Below, one piece after another: positions 10,936 through 23,900 of a stretch of DNA of 64,000 nt. Position 1 is the stretch's first letter. Every line of letters starts with the position of its first letter. The stretch is from Echinococcus granulosus (lineage: Eukaryota; Platyhelminthes; Cestoda; Cyclophyllidea; Taeniidae). The translations under genes were made by a program, and so were the position numbers. The stretch spans positions 656,250-720,249 of the forward strand of contig NW_020170384.1 in the NCBI RefSeq assembly GCF_000524195.1. The letters are read 5' to 3'. The notes beneath the pieces were generated by a model that saw nothing but the letters and a program-made list of their open reading frames with translations, was not told where the DNA came from and did not search any database.

Positions 10936-13900
10936 ATGAGGAAATCCAGTCGACCAGATCGCACGATTCTTTACAGGTTTTCATATCCAGTTTATCAACT
11001 GAAGGTGATTGGGCCCAACACTCTTCTTGCAGCAGGGGGTGGCGGAAACTCGAAAACTGGAGTGCCTAATCGAATAGATGTAATTCATTTCGATCGCCCA
11101 GCCTGCGCCCCCATTAGTCAGGATGCCAATGAAGCTCTCATCCCAGCTAACACTACGGTACCTTCTCTACTAGCAGCAGCAGGTCCACCCCAATTTTGTC
11201 ATTTAATATCTTTTTTTATTTCAGTTGATTGGTGGTCTCAATACCAAACACGAAGCCATAATGCACATGACACTCGGATGTCAGTCTCCCGGTGCAGCCT
11301 CAATCCTTGCACTCGAGGGCTCCACCTGTCAGGAGTATTTCCTCCATGCCAACGATCTTGAACCATCCACAATCGCCGATGAAGTTCTCACCGAACAAGA
11401 GTCAGCTATATCATCCACTGGCGTGGCACGTTACTTCCAGCATCAGCACACACCATCTTCTGCCTCTTCCTCCTCTGAAGACAACCACTCCAATACTGGT
11501 GTCAGTTCTACCACCATGGCGCGCAGGTTTTCGGCGCGAACCACTCTCTTTGAAGCATCCCAAGTAGCGAAAAAGACCCCGGCCGATAGCAGTGGCGAGG
11601 AGCAGCTACCGTGGACGTGCGAGGCGTTGCGTAGCGTCAGCGTGGCGCCCACCAAAGCTCTGATGGAGCGTCGCCGTCTGGACAGCTGCAGCAGCACGGG
11701 TAGCGTCTCTGCACTACTTGACGACGGTGACGAGTTGACATGCATCACGTCGGGCGGACCGGCAGGCGGTGGGTGGTGTGCGGTGGGTACTGTGCATGGC
11801 GGTGTCGCTCTCATCGACCGATACGCTCTAGTGGAGGAGACGCGTTACTCCCTCTCGCCCCGTTCGCCCTCCAATGCCTCCTACGCTTTCACCTTCGATA
11901 ATAATGAAGAAGATGTCATCTTTCCACTTCAAGTTAGTTTTGTCCCTTATCATTTGTGGTTGGTCTGAAAAGACGTTTGACATTAGTGTTTTTATGCTAA
12001 AAGATATATTCAAGCCAACTTTATCCATTGACGTCACTGTCATATTTTTTCTTATAATCTTATAACATTTTATTACTTTAAAGCTCACGTTCGTCTCAGG
12101 ACTTAGTGATCGGAATTCTTCCGAGCATTCCTTCATCTGACCTAGCGAATGAAGCACTTTGATAAGCCATAAAGTTGGTCACATTTGTTTTTCCTGATTC
12201 TGTTTACCTCTGTCACGTGTGTGTGTGTCCTTCTTGTAGGTGTTGCTTGCTTTATTTGCGCTGAAACCCACATGTGCCTTTTTTAAATTGTCCTTGCACG
12301 GATTTGCGTCCTAATTTGGTGCCCAATTGTCTATTTTTACGATTGCCTTGCTTTCCTGTGTAACGTTTATCACTCATTTTGGTAATTCCAATATTTGCTT
12401 CTGGTAATACGCTTGGTGCTTTACTCGTCTCTTGCCCTCGGTAAATAGCGCTTATCAATTAAAGTGGAGTTTTGTGTTAAATTTGGATCACTCCGTTTCA
12501 GTGGAAATTACGTCATTGTTTTGTTGTGCTTCCATTAATACACACTTCCTTTGGGAAGAAGTCAACTGTCACTTATTTGTTTTTAATGCAGACAGGTGGC
12601 GGTCTCTCTGCCTTAGTTTCACATTGTTAATCGGAAATTGGCGTAAGATTCCTCACTTTTATTCATTAATAACGCTATAATGGGAAATTCCGCTTATGGT
12701 ATATGCTATTAGGGTCATTCTATGTTTTGTCTTACTAATCTATATTACAAGATGAGGCATTGTTTAATAGTTTTCCCATTTGCTTTCGTTTCACAGGGCA
12801 GGTACTTTTGTTAACAAAGTTTTAGACGAAATTTCCACCTGTATTTGATGTACATAATAAGAATGCATAGTTGAAGTAGTGAAGTTAATGTGTATTTTTA
12901 GAAATGGTGAGAATGTTTCTTTTGGTATACATTGTGTTCCACCTTTTTAAATTGACGTTTTGATGGAATGCCATGCTATAAGGGCGAATCTTTCATTTTG
13001 AGTGGTATTCATCATAATGATTGGCGTCCCTGGTATTCCTTTATTATTTTTTAGGGTTAGCCATAATCCGCAGACATGGCAAAACAGATTGACACATCGC
13101 TCTGATGACTCCTAATTTAAAACCGCTCTCTTATTTGGATGATTTGTTTACTTCGGCAAGGCCTAAAATCAACTTGTACTTATATAAAGTAGTATATTTA
13201 ACTTAGCTATTCTTTTGTGTGCATTTTCTTTACCTTTCTTAAGAGATTCATGTAAATGCATGCTTTCGACCTGTAACAAGACTATTGGGCACAACTTTAA
13301 TCGCCGAATTGCTCTCTGTGGTCATTTGCGATGTGAATGCCTTTCACACTTTACACAGCACTTTCCTTTAATTATAAATTTATGTAAACTGGACTATACT
13401 GGTTTTTGTGATAGAATCAAAGCCTATTTTACCAACTAATCCTGCTGCCAAAATTTTTGAGTGATTTCGTCTTTTCACTTTTGTATGTGTGTAGCATCTG
13501 TTGACTTGGCTGTTTGAGTTGGAGACATTTACCTTGACGTTTAAGTGTCCGCTCAAACACTAAGTAATTGGTGGTTTATGTTTTGAGAGCTAAGGAATGC
13601 ATGATTTTGGAAATTAAGGAACTTTTTTAAGACACTCCTATTATTTTTTGGATATTTTATGTACCGCCGGAGTTTTAGTTCGAAAAATACCATATGCAGA
13701 GGCGGATTTAAGCACCGACTTTTTTCATTGATAGGATTCAGCAACTACATTTCGGAATCAAAATGGCTTTTTTTATATTCCTACTAGGCCATAGACATTA
13801 GTATTGATCATTCTACCTGGAAGCCCATTGATGACTGAAGAATTGTCTGTTTGTCTGTGCTAAACAACTGTAATGCAAGATCCATCTCAGAACTCATAGT

Positions 13901-16900
13901 AAATCCAATAGAGCAGGCGCGCTTAAACTGTTAACATGTGGACCACTAATTTGTGGGTACCGAATTCATTTAAATACTACTAATGTATATTCCTAACAGT
14001 TTATATGAAGTTTGAAATATTCGTGAATCCTTTAATTCACTCAATAAAGAAAAGTTTACCGTCTTGTTCATCGTTAAACTCATAGACTGAGGTAGAAGAG
14101 TGCAAGGTTTCAGTTAAAAACAAGCTCGAGGTTTTCGCCAGCCTGTCACGTAGCTTAATTGAGGAAGGTTAACTTGACATTGCCACAAATACACTCAAAC
14201 TCCACATCAACAATTGAGCATCTCTGTTAGGCCCTTTCTCAAAAATCGGCATGTTTTTTTTAACAAAGTTACATAAAGTGTCAACGGTGCATATTTTTTA
14301 AAGCTTTCGTCAAAGTGAATCCCTCACTGCTTTAACTAGGTTCTTTAACTCCCTTTTGTCTACGCGAATGTTAATTTATGGCAGTTTTCATTTATTAGTT
14401 TATGACACTCTTAAGTTACAATTAGGGTACGACGTAGAGGCTCAACCTATGTTCCGTTAAATTATGTTTTCTGCTTCTAGGGCAGATTTTGGAGTCGCAT
14501 TTATTTATGAATAGTTATGAGCCACGGGGAATTGTGAGCAAGAGCGATTCCCATGAATTAGGTTGTCATACATCAGCTGCCTCATAGAAATCGTTCATAT
14601 AGTATCCGCTTACGGCGTAACCAGTCAAGATTAGTTGCTAGTTTTGCTGTGAAATTTGACAGGAGTTTATTTTCAAGGAAAGAGAAACAGCTGTGGTAAT
14701 TTGATGCCGCACGAATCTGAACGGAGTGTAAGGCGGTCCATCTGACACAGTGTAGGCCGAGTTGCTCTTGACTTTATGTGGCATGAGCCTGGAAGGCCAA
14801 GGGAAAAACATCCCATTATCTTTTTTACTGTCTTATGTCACCTTTAATCCAGCGTAGTAAATCAGGTTTCTTTTGGCTATTCCTTTCTACCATAGCCGTT
14901 CTGCACCTTGCCAGACGCAAGTGGAGGTCGCTGCGCGCCGGTCTGTGATGTGGCGCTGTCAGCTGCAAATTTCGTCACGATCACCACCACCGCTTCAAAG
15001 GGTAGTGGAAGGGCGCATCATTCAGTGACGCCCCTGCTGGCTACCATCAGTGGTCGACCCATGGGCAGCCTATTATGCATCTGGCGATTGCCTTTCTTCC
15101 CGGATCCCGCCACCGCCAAGAGGGTCAAGTTCGCCATGGATGCGGAGGGCGGGCGCGAGGCAGATTGGGCGGTAACCTCCTCACCCCTTCTCTACGCCGA
15201 AGTGAAGATGGAGAATGCGTGTATTTCTATGGGGCAGAAAAAGGTTTGTTGTTGTGAATTTTCTTCCTCTTTTGTGTTTTCAATCAGCTGCTCCCTAAGA
15301 TTGTGTGTATTCTCATTTTCGTTCGAGGTCATGTTCAATGGTATTGCTTCATTCAGTAAGTAGTGACCAGGTGTTTGTGGGATGTAGGTAAGCATTTCTT
15401 ATTCTGCTAACTATATCCTGATTTCATTTGGAGGTTCATCAACCTCTCAGTGTGCTGTGAATAAAATTAAATTTGCTTTAAATGAGCCATTTCACTTTCT
15501 GTGGTCCTTAGTTTAACTTTGAAAATGGAATAAATTCGGTAGTAATTAACATACGCGAAGAGCATGTTGACAAAGTTGCAATGTCGACCTATCCAGTTAT
15601 CAAGTACTATTTTGCACTCATTACTTCATCCGAAAAAAATTTCTATCTAATATATGTCGCGATTAATGTAAAACTAATATTATTGTCACTTACTTACCGT
15701 CTTTTAATAATTACCTCTGTACCTATCGCGTCTTTGTGGGTAGTTCAACTACCATGACGACACTTTTTTGTTACTGGACGGTCAGTCTGTAATCAGTTTA
15801 TTCTCAAGTGTGGTTGAAGCCGCTGCTTCTAAACTGCAATGCTCCCGGTCATCTGTTTTGCTTTGCCCAATTAAATACGATCACGTTTCTGGATTTTTGG
15901 GAACTCATGTATCCATTAGCTGTATTTTTTCTTTTTTATTTTATTTTTATTGTAGACTCGGTTTAAAACCATTCTATAGTTCATTTAAAGTTTTACAACA
16001 CGATGTTTGGTGTATGGAATGGTAGATGAATCTGTTTAAATTAGTTGCATACTCTTTAATGACTTTGGGAAGGCCTTCATTTTTTGCGTTGGAGGTGGTG
16101 TCTCATACGCTTATCGCTCTCATAAGTACTAAGGCAGCCACGTGATATTGAAAATGCTCTTTGGGTCATGTATCAAATTGTTTTCTTCCCCTCTGCGCTT
16201 GTTCGTTTACAGTGAATTCTCAGTTTTTCACCTTCACTTTAGCTGGGGTCCATGAGTTTCACACGCAGATGGACGGAGTTTCCGCCTTTTATTATATCAC
16301 GTCTCTTATAGCGGTTATTGTGGCGGGTTGCAAATTACGCTATGATAGTATGAAGTTAACCATATGAATTATGAATTAAGCAAAGCATAACTTTATTAGG
16401 GATAAGTGTTTTGGATTTATGGTGTATGAAATGCCTTAAACCCGTGCTTTAAACATCGTAGGTTTCTTGAATGGTTTCGATCTCTGTATTTGACGGATTG
16501 TATTTTTGCCGTATATTGGTTCTGGTTTTGAAGATACTAACGACCTGTTTTGGGGGTTATGTTGATATCCCAGTTTTTGTAGGTTATGCTTTGTGGCTAA
16601 AATCTTCCTGGAACTACATGTTTTTGGGCACACTCAGTGGTCGTTTCGAATTCTCTGAAAGATGTTGGCCCTACGGCCTACAATGCGTTATGCGCCTGTC
16701 AGATTATGCGGCATAGTTTAAAGTGTCCAAGCTTCTATTTGATATACCAGTGGAGTTAATATTGCCTGATGTGTAAATGGGTTTGAAATCATTTTTCGCA
16801 AATTAGACATTTATTGACCAATATTACTAAATTGTACGATTCGACTTAGTAGAATGTAACCACTGGTAGGCGTCTGAACCAAAAACTTCTTTCTGTCTGG

Positions 16901-18920
16901 AGTTCCACGGTAGTGATGTACTGGCCGCTGAAAAGCTTGCATTTAACTTTTTACAGTTTTTATGAAGAAGCAGTGTTTCCGCATTTCGAACTTAAAAAAA
17001 TACTACAACTTGAACATCGTTTGTGCTGTTTCGATAGTGCATTGGGCGCAAGATCAGTCATCTTAAGCTTTAGCCCCCAAATTACTGCTGAAGTGGGTAT
17101 TTTTTTGTCTAAACGAAGCACAGAAAACGGTGTGTCCCAAGTGTAATGAAAAAGTTTCATCCCTTACCGCCGCAATTAAGCTAAATCTCTACCCTAATCC
17201 TGTTATTTCATCGGACTACATTCAAACATGGCGCATCTGCATTGAGTTCAAGTACTGTGGTAAATAATAGTGGCTTGACCTACCGATAACCAATACAGTG
17301 GTTTCCAGCTGGACAAATGGCTGCATGAGTAGTAGTAGTGCAGGTTATGTCCTGACCACATTGTAGCCTGGGCAATCACGATCGAAGCGGTCAGAGAACG
17401 GCACGCGTTTCCGTCACTGCGAGTTCCTGCGTTGGACACACAGGCGGCCAACAGAGGAGGGCGGTCTCTTTACCTTTTTGGCGACCACCGAGCAGCCGGT
17501 GAGTCCCACCACACGTTCCGTGTGCCACCTCTCCGTGTGGCTCGTTCCACTACCTATCTCCGCTCCCTTCACCTCTGTCGCCATCAGTGGCCCACAGCCA
17601 GTGCTGGGCCTGCAACGCTTCGCGGCGGTACCTTTGCCACCCGGCGAGATTCCAGCCTGCATCGCCGTCCACCCCAGCTCCCATCGCGGCCTCATTGCTC
17701 TTGGCACTATGGAGGGTTCTGTCGACGCCTTCATGTAGGTGACTTTGAGACATTGATTTGATTAACCAGGGTCCACACTTTCTTGTATTAGATTCACTAT
17801 TGTACCCTTGAACTCTAGGTATTTAGATTTTGGAGCCTAAAGTAGACTCTTGCAGGGTATAAAAGATTAGTAATATGTTTTTTCATGTTTCTCTTTCGTC
17901 TTATCACCTCTTGATTTGTATTTAACTGTAACGACTGACTTTATGTGTCGAATTCTTGCCTTTACTTGGGTGATCTTGTTGGGTAACGCTTTCACTGTTT
18001 TGGAAATATTATTGTCCCCTAATCTCTGTGGCCTTTACATCCCAAAAATCACCGTTTACAGCCACTGGACCGGACTCGTTGTCCAGCTCCTGTTCTTAAA
18101 ATTCTACACGGCAAGGTATAAACTAGACGTGTAAAAGGCAGGGAAGACTCATCATTGTTTCTTTATGTGTTACAAAATTCAACTACATTCCTTTTGGGGT
18201 GAAGCATAATTTTGTCGACTAAAAAATCTAGCTAGAATTGATAGTCATTTAAGCACACCTATACGTGTTACATTTGAAATAAATCAACTTCCCTTTTTCT
18301 GTTTTTAAATACCTGTGCGTCCTAGAAATTGGTGTTGAAAAATTCGTAGGAGTTGTATGCCCTCATTCATTTAAAAATGTGTCTATGGACATTAGTGTTT
18401 GTCTATTTCGTACAAATTGATTGCAAAATTTGTGATAATAAGAGCGCCAATTATACTCCTAGTCCTGTTTTTTTAATTTTGCGAACACATTAGTCGCTGT
18501 TCACCTCGAACTAAGTCCTTTCAAATCGCATTATTGTATCATTTGCCATTGTCATACAGGATATCTCTGCGCGATCGTAGCCTAGTGCGCGTCTACAGTA
18601 TGCCAAAAGCGCATCCCATTTTTGTCACCAGCCTTACCTTCCTGCCCCCACGAGATCAGCAGCACAACGCCGCCTCCGGTACCAACAATACCGAGCAGCA
18701 CCGCCAACTGCCGCTGCATTACGAGCTGGTGAGCTCGAGTGCGGACAGGGTTATTCGCTGGCATCGCGGTCCCTCTCTGCAGCACATTGCTCTTACTGCG
18801 GCCCGACGCTCCTCCTGTTCCACTGTTGCCGCCTCTTTCCTCTTCCTTCTCGTGATGGCGTTGCCCCTTCTCCTTCCCTCCCTTCATGCCCTTCTGGAGA
18901 CGCTCTCTATACTTCTCTAG
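10936..18920 (+). CDS. PREB: PREB/SEC12 homologue, Sar1 guanine-nucleotide exchange factor
   Basis: Exons are 10936-11157, 11225-11932, 14896-15243, 17367-17734 and 18560-18920 (668 aa). All introns are GT-AG and phases agree (0, 0, 0, 2). PREB is an ER membrane protein that loads GTP on Sar1 to start COPII coat assembly at ER exit sites. The N-terminus matches the family: LYRFSYPVYQLKV, then the signature loop AAGGGG...KTG (residues 32-42), which in Sec12 binds K+ and acts in catalysis. WD-type repeats follow, including LCIWRL in exon 3 and LIALGTMEGSVDAF in exon 4. A single C-terminal hydrophobic segment (about 632-650) gives a tail-anchored topology. At 668 aa it is much longer than the ~417 aa vertebrate protein; most of the excess is a Ser/Thr-rich stretch in exon 2. 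Introns are 67, 2963, 2123 and 825 nt. The large introns hold no recognised gene. Confidence 0.88.
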
Positions 18921-19172
18921 ATTCAAAGAAACAATCACAGTCGTAAAAATCCGTCTGTCTTTCCATCCGTTTCATCTTGCTCCCTTATTACCCATATGGG
19001 ATAAAGTGAGACGAAGCGTGTCAACTTGTCCGATTTGGGTTTTTAATTCCTTATTCTTCCTTTCCTCCCAGTTAGCATCGGTCCCGCGTATTTTGTACCT
19101 CCTCCACATAAACCATTGATTTTGTTGATATCTCCTTTCTCCCCCACCCGCCTCTTTGATTTGTGAACGGTG

Positions 19173-19209
19173 AACAGTCACCACCAACTGGCTGTTGGTG
19201 GTGACTGTT
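19173..19209. repeat. perfect 16-bp hairpin with 5-base loop
   Basis: The arms AACAGTCACCACCAAC (19173-19188) and GTTGGTGGTGACTGTT (19194-19209) are exact reverse complements around TGGCT. It lies 253 bases after the PREB stop codon, probably in its 3'UTR. Possible roles are an RNA structure, a small-RNA precursor or a miniature inverted-repeat footprint. The arms are shorter than a typical pre-miRNA stem. Confidence 0.8.
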
Positions 19210-20760
19210 TCCTTAAATAGAACATGTAATGCCTATTTTTAACACAATGTTCTTTTTCTAATAAGACTTGTTTGTGCTATCCTTACAGACATCATAAGGT
19301 GCAAGTCTGTTTTACAAGTGCTCCTTGCTGGGGGGATTCGCCACATACTCGGCGCTTCCATGATGAGTGAATCTCATTTTTCGATTCGGTCAGTGTTAAT
19401 GCTGTGATCATTTTTTTATGCCTCGGATCGTGGGTTGTTGAAACTTTTCCACGGTATTTGGGGGTCAGAGATAAAATACTTTTTTAACAAACTGGAAAAT
19501 GTCCCAACTGCGTTCCTAACGCGTCAATGTGGCTGATGCATTCTTAGCTTGGATAGTGTCATCAAACTGAGCTTGGGATTAAGGAAAAATTGGATGGCAG
19601 CACTGGTTTTAGCGTATCAGATTGAAATAATGAGGGATTTCGTGTGTTCGTTCGGGACTTTACCTAGATCTTGTACATGATGCTTAAAAAGCAAGTTTTA
19701 AAAAGGGAAATACCGAATTGGAGGTTTCCTGGGCTGGAATTGTCTTAATTGGTGTTACCGATTCTCGTGAAATTGCAAGACCGTTGAAATGCGTCTTAAG
19801 GGTAAAACAAGGGCTCCATCTGGCGAAACAAAATTTCCTTCCACTAAACTCCGTAGTTATTAGTAAAGGGTCATTATATAAGGCTAAAGAGTACACTGGT
19901 GAAGTTTGTTGCATTGAATGTACAAAGATCTACAAATAGTGATTAAATGATTGCGGTTTGGCACCTTTTATTGCTAGCTAGCGGTATTACATTTGGAAAT
20001 TAACGCAACCTTCTACACTGAAAATAAGTGAAGGAGATTTTTAATACTTCCCTTCAGAAAGACGTATGCTTATTCAGGTGATGCAACAATTGGAACATAC
20101 TTTAACTCCACGGGATCACAATTGACAAACACCGCATGAGCAGAATGCTACCCCACGTCACAACGTTATTTGGGATCAAATTTGTGTAGCTCACATGCCT
20201 CCCTGATTCCATATAAGATAACGGACGTACGCCAATAACTTTACAATTATGCCCCTGATCTGTTTTGCGCCAATATTCTTCTCGAAGATACCATCTAGTG
20301 AATTTTGTTTTCCTCGCGGCAAAATGCAGCGACCTGGGCCCTGATACCAGTATTACGCTCCGAGGAACTGTTAATGGTTTTTGCAATTTCATGATAAGTC
20401 AACATCTGCTTGTGGCCACTCAGAGTGGAGATTCTACTTTAACGTCAAAAGCTGATCCAGACTACAGTAAATGGCTTAGAAACGCTAGAGATAAGATCTT
20501 CGTAACTCAAAGGCTGCAACTGAATTGGTAATTCCTTTCAACCACCCAAACGCTAAAAGATAAATTGAAATCATTACCCAAACCTCCAGGGAGTTTACTG
20601 TTCAGAACTACACCATCAAGAGCATTTGCGACCCCAAAAGCAAGTATATCTACCATATAGCAGAAAATGCCTAGTTCAATCGCAAGTTCGTCCACGATTA
20701 TAGCTGCCACGCTGGTAGTGCAGAACCATGTTCAGGTTACCAATGCAATAAGGCTGCACT

Positions 20761-20766
20761 TTTATT
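20761..20766 (-). promoter_or_regulatory. candidate POLA1 poly(A) signal
   Basis: AATAAA on the minus strand lies 215 bases downstream of the POLA1 stop codon at 20981-20983, a plausible 3'UTR length. No transcript evidence is available. Confidence 0.4.
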
Positions 20767-20980
20767 ATAAGGCCACCACAGAAACCGCATTTAATCGAGT
20801 CCTCGTGAATGAATCGAATGTAAACATTACCCGAAAGTCATCCCTTTCAGTCAACAAAGGGTATTCGCACACACTTAAAAAAAATACACCTTTGTAAAAG
20901 TGAACATTTCAATGAAAGTTGGAGCCACATAAAATGGGAGGTAGGGAAGGAGAGAGAAGGCCGTGAGAAGTCCCTTAAGG

Positions 20981-23900
20981 CTAGCCGACCGCCGTAGTCA
21001 CGGCTGCAGTAGTGGGCTGAGTGGAGCGTAAGCCAACGAAAATCTGGCCCAAATCTACCATGGCGAAGGCGGACTGCGCCAAGTAACGACGCACCTGTCG
21101 CAGACCCGACTCCAGGGTGTCTCTTATGGCCGACGGCAAGGCAACTGCAAGAGAAGATCAAGTGGATTTAATTTTGAATAATTAAAGCTGTAATTTACTT
21201 TAGTGTTCCGACCTGACGGACTTCAATCCATTTTTGATGCTGAGCAACCCCATTTAGGCTTTCTTGTTAGGTCTTCTTTGTGCTATGATTTATAGCAACG
21301 AAGTTTTTTGATCATACTTCTCATTTCATGAGATTTAAAATTGCAATTAAATGTTCAAATGTACATAGTATTCTTAAAGAACCGTTTAAATTGGGTGTTA
21401 ACTAATCCTAATCAAAATAAGCACTTATCCAAAATATATGCTTAAAGGGCAAAAAATAGAATTAAATCAACTACTACGATCTGGAAGTAAGCAAAACGGG
21501 TCATTACCCGCAAGATCCACTGGATTTAAAAAGATAGGCATACGTCTTAACCACCTTGAGGACAAGTCTGACCAGAAAGCACCCTTGTTTAAGTGACGTC
21601 AATTCGAGTAGCGCTATCCCACAATTATGTATCCTCATTGAAGGATTTCGCCTTATGGTGTGATTGGTATCACCATCAACTGAACTCATTATTTTAATGT
21701 ACGGCAATTGAAACAAGGAAATTGGTGAATGTATTTTAATAAAGGGTTCTCTTAGAGATTGTGGCAGCCAGTGGCATCAACAGCAAGAAGGCGGAATATC
21801 ATCGCAAAGTGATAATGCTGTGACTGATAGTGCCTATTTACACCTATTAGTTCAAACCAAATTGACAGCATGCTTTCAACACGTATCACGTTGCACCGGC
21901 CAAGATATCGTGAAGCAGGATCAACCAAAAGTCGCCGATATTTTTGTCTAAAATATACATGGTGGAAACGACCAACACCATCTCCATACATTAAGTCTTC
22001 TGGGAAAAAGTCAACGATAAGTGCGAGATTACTTAAAGGCGAAGTCAAATGAATTGCCTAAAATGAACTGATTTGGTTATTACACATGAACTTTCCAAGC
22101 CGTTAATCAGAATACGCACCCCGCGGTTAAAACCGATGCTGACGCCCTTTTTGGGTCAAAAAGTTGTTCAAATGGCTTATTACGGTGTAACTGTCGTGAG
22201 GCTGCCTGAAAGTTGTTTAGCAGCATAAAGTGATATTTTGCAAGGTAAGACACAACTAACCTCTGTTTACATAACATCTTCCCAGGGAAGTAGCAGTGCA
22301 TAATATACCTATTTAGAGAAGCTCTACACATGTAAAAAATTAATGCAATGTGCAAAGCTATCCTATCTGTGATAGCTATCAAGTAACATTTTGTAGTAAC
22401 GACATAGGTCCATGTACATAGATTTTTTAAAAAATCCGTTTCTCAGTCATTTGAGCTATAGTACCCACCAAGGTAAAACTAGTAAAAACGCTATCATTTC
22501 GATCGGAATTAAATGAAGTGGGTTTTAGCAAAAACCTTAAGACTGACACTACTAGCGGTACGTGTAAAGCCTCTATTTTTTATCTGAGTTCAGCAGTGCA
22601 AATATACGAGGCGTTTTCTATCACCCCATGATAACTGGCTGCACCAAACCGTTTAACAATATATTAAGTATTAAAAAAAACAAAAGTTGTAGGCTGTTCT
22701 TGATTTGGGAAAAGCAATTCCACTTTCAGTTTTTGGACAGCAGCTGATTTAGGTAAAGAAAATTAGTGACAGTTGATGGGATATAAGAACAGTATAACAT
22801 TTGACCTGTGGTGGTCGACTTTCTACTGAGGCCCTAGTGGCAAACATGCTAACTGATGGGAAAATTCATTATATTGAATCGCACATTATCCAGTAAGATC
22901 CACGAATAGCACATAAAAGGTGTAATTTGCCATATCTGGAGGTGACTACGAAAGCATACAAACTCGTTTCAAAGCTGGTTTACGGGAGGAGCAAAAGACC
23001 AACAAACTATAAAATTCAAAAATGATCAATATTTGGCAAATAAATATTTGAGGGCCATATACTCTTCGTAACGTACCGATTCGTGGATAGACAATTCACA
23101 TTAACAGCAAATTTTTGAAGTGAGCATGCGAAAACATGGACAACTTGTAAGGTTCAAGGACAAGGATGAACAGAGTTGTCAATAACCAGATACATCTCTA
23201 CACAACCCACTTAGCGTAAATGGGAAAGAATGGAATGAAACACATAGAGCTCGAGAGAAAAGCTATGAGCTAGGTTGGTCAAAGTTTTTAATAACTGTAT
23301 GGATTTCTGCACAGACGTTACAGCTTCTAATTCACTCATTAGTCTACATCTGTCAACTTGCTACATCGAAATAAGGGAAAGCACATTATAGCCCAGAAAA
23401 ACTACACCACATAGAGTCATCCTTTAATATGGATGGTCGAAGTTGTGATTATCTAGTAATACCTCTGCACCAATATAATGGTTCGTAATTCACTCAACAA
23501 TCCACGTCTATGGTAGACGCAGTCAGCAGGAATGAATAAAGCTGCCATTGGATATATGAATTACTATCCTAATATGGTGGCTTAAAGTTCATCTATAAAC
23601 ACATCCAGTACAAATTAAAGTCCAAACGAGAAATTATGCTTACAGGGCGCATTTTGGTCGAGACTTTTCTTTAGTTTCTGGGAATTCTCCTTACCATCTT
23701 CATATGGTATTGACAACTTTGGTGACAAGAGCGACTCTGGGGGCAGGAGGAGGTGGCGGTAGAAGAGGAGTTGGCGGTAAAGTTGCATCTCGGAGTGTAG
23801 GGGACGCAGGAGACTTTGGCCAGTCCCACAGAGTGGACATAACGGCTGTTGTTGCTGCTGCGCACCGAATGCCCAGAGGCCTTCGCTGACGGAGGTAGAA

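Larger units (their letters stand above)
18921..20980. other. tail-to-tail intergenic region between PREB and POLA1
   Basis: PREB (+) and POLA1 (-) converge here. The first ~250 bases are probably PREB 3'UTR, although no AATAAA was found close behind its stop. A strong hairpin lies at 19173-19209 and a minus-strand AATAAA at 20761-20766. No further exon was recognised. Confidence 0.5.

Noticed and set aside
11443..11814. 123-codon minus-strand frame opposite PREB exon 2
   Set aside because: It is the antisense shadow of the Ser/Thr-rich coding exon and contains no domain.
17432..17761. 109-codon plus-strand frame in PREB exon 4 region
   Set aside because: It is an alternative frame of the real exon, which encodes LIALGTMEGSVDAF and matches the PREB C-terminal repeats.
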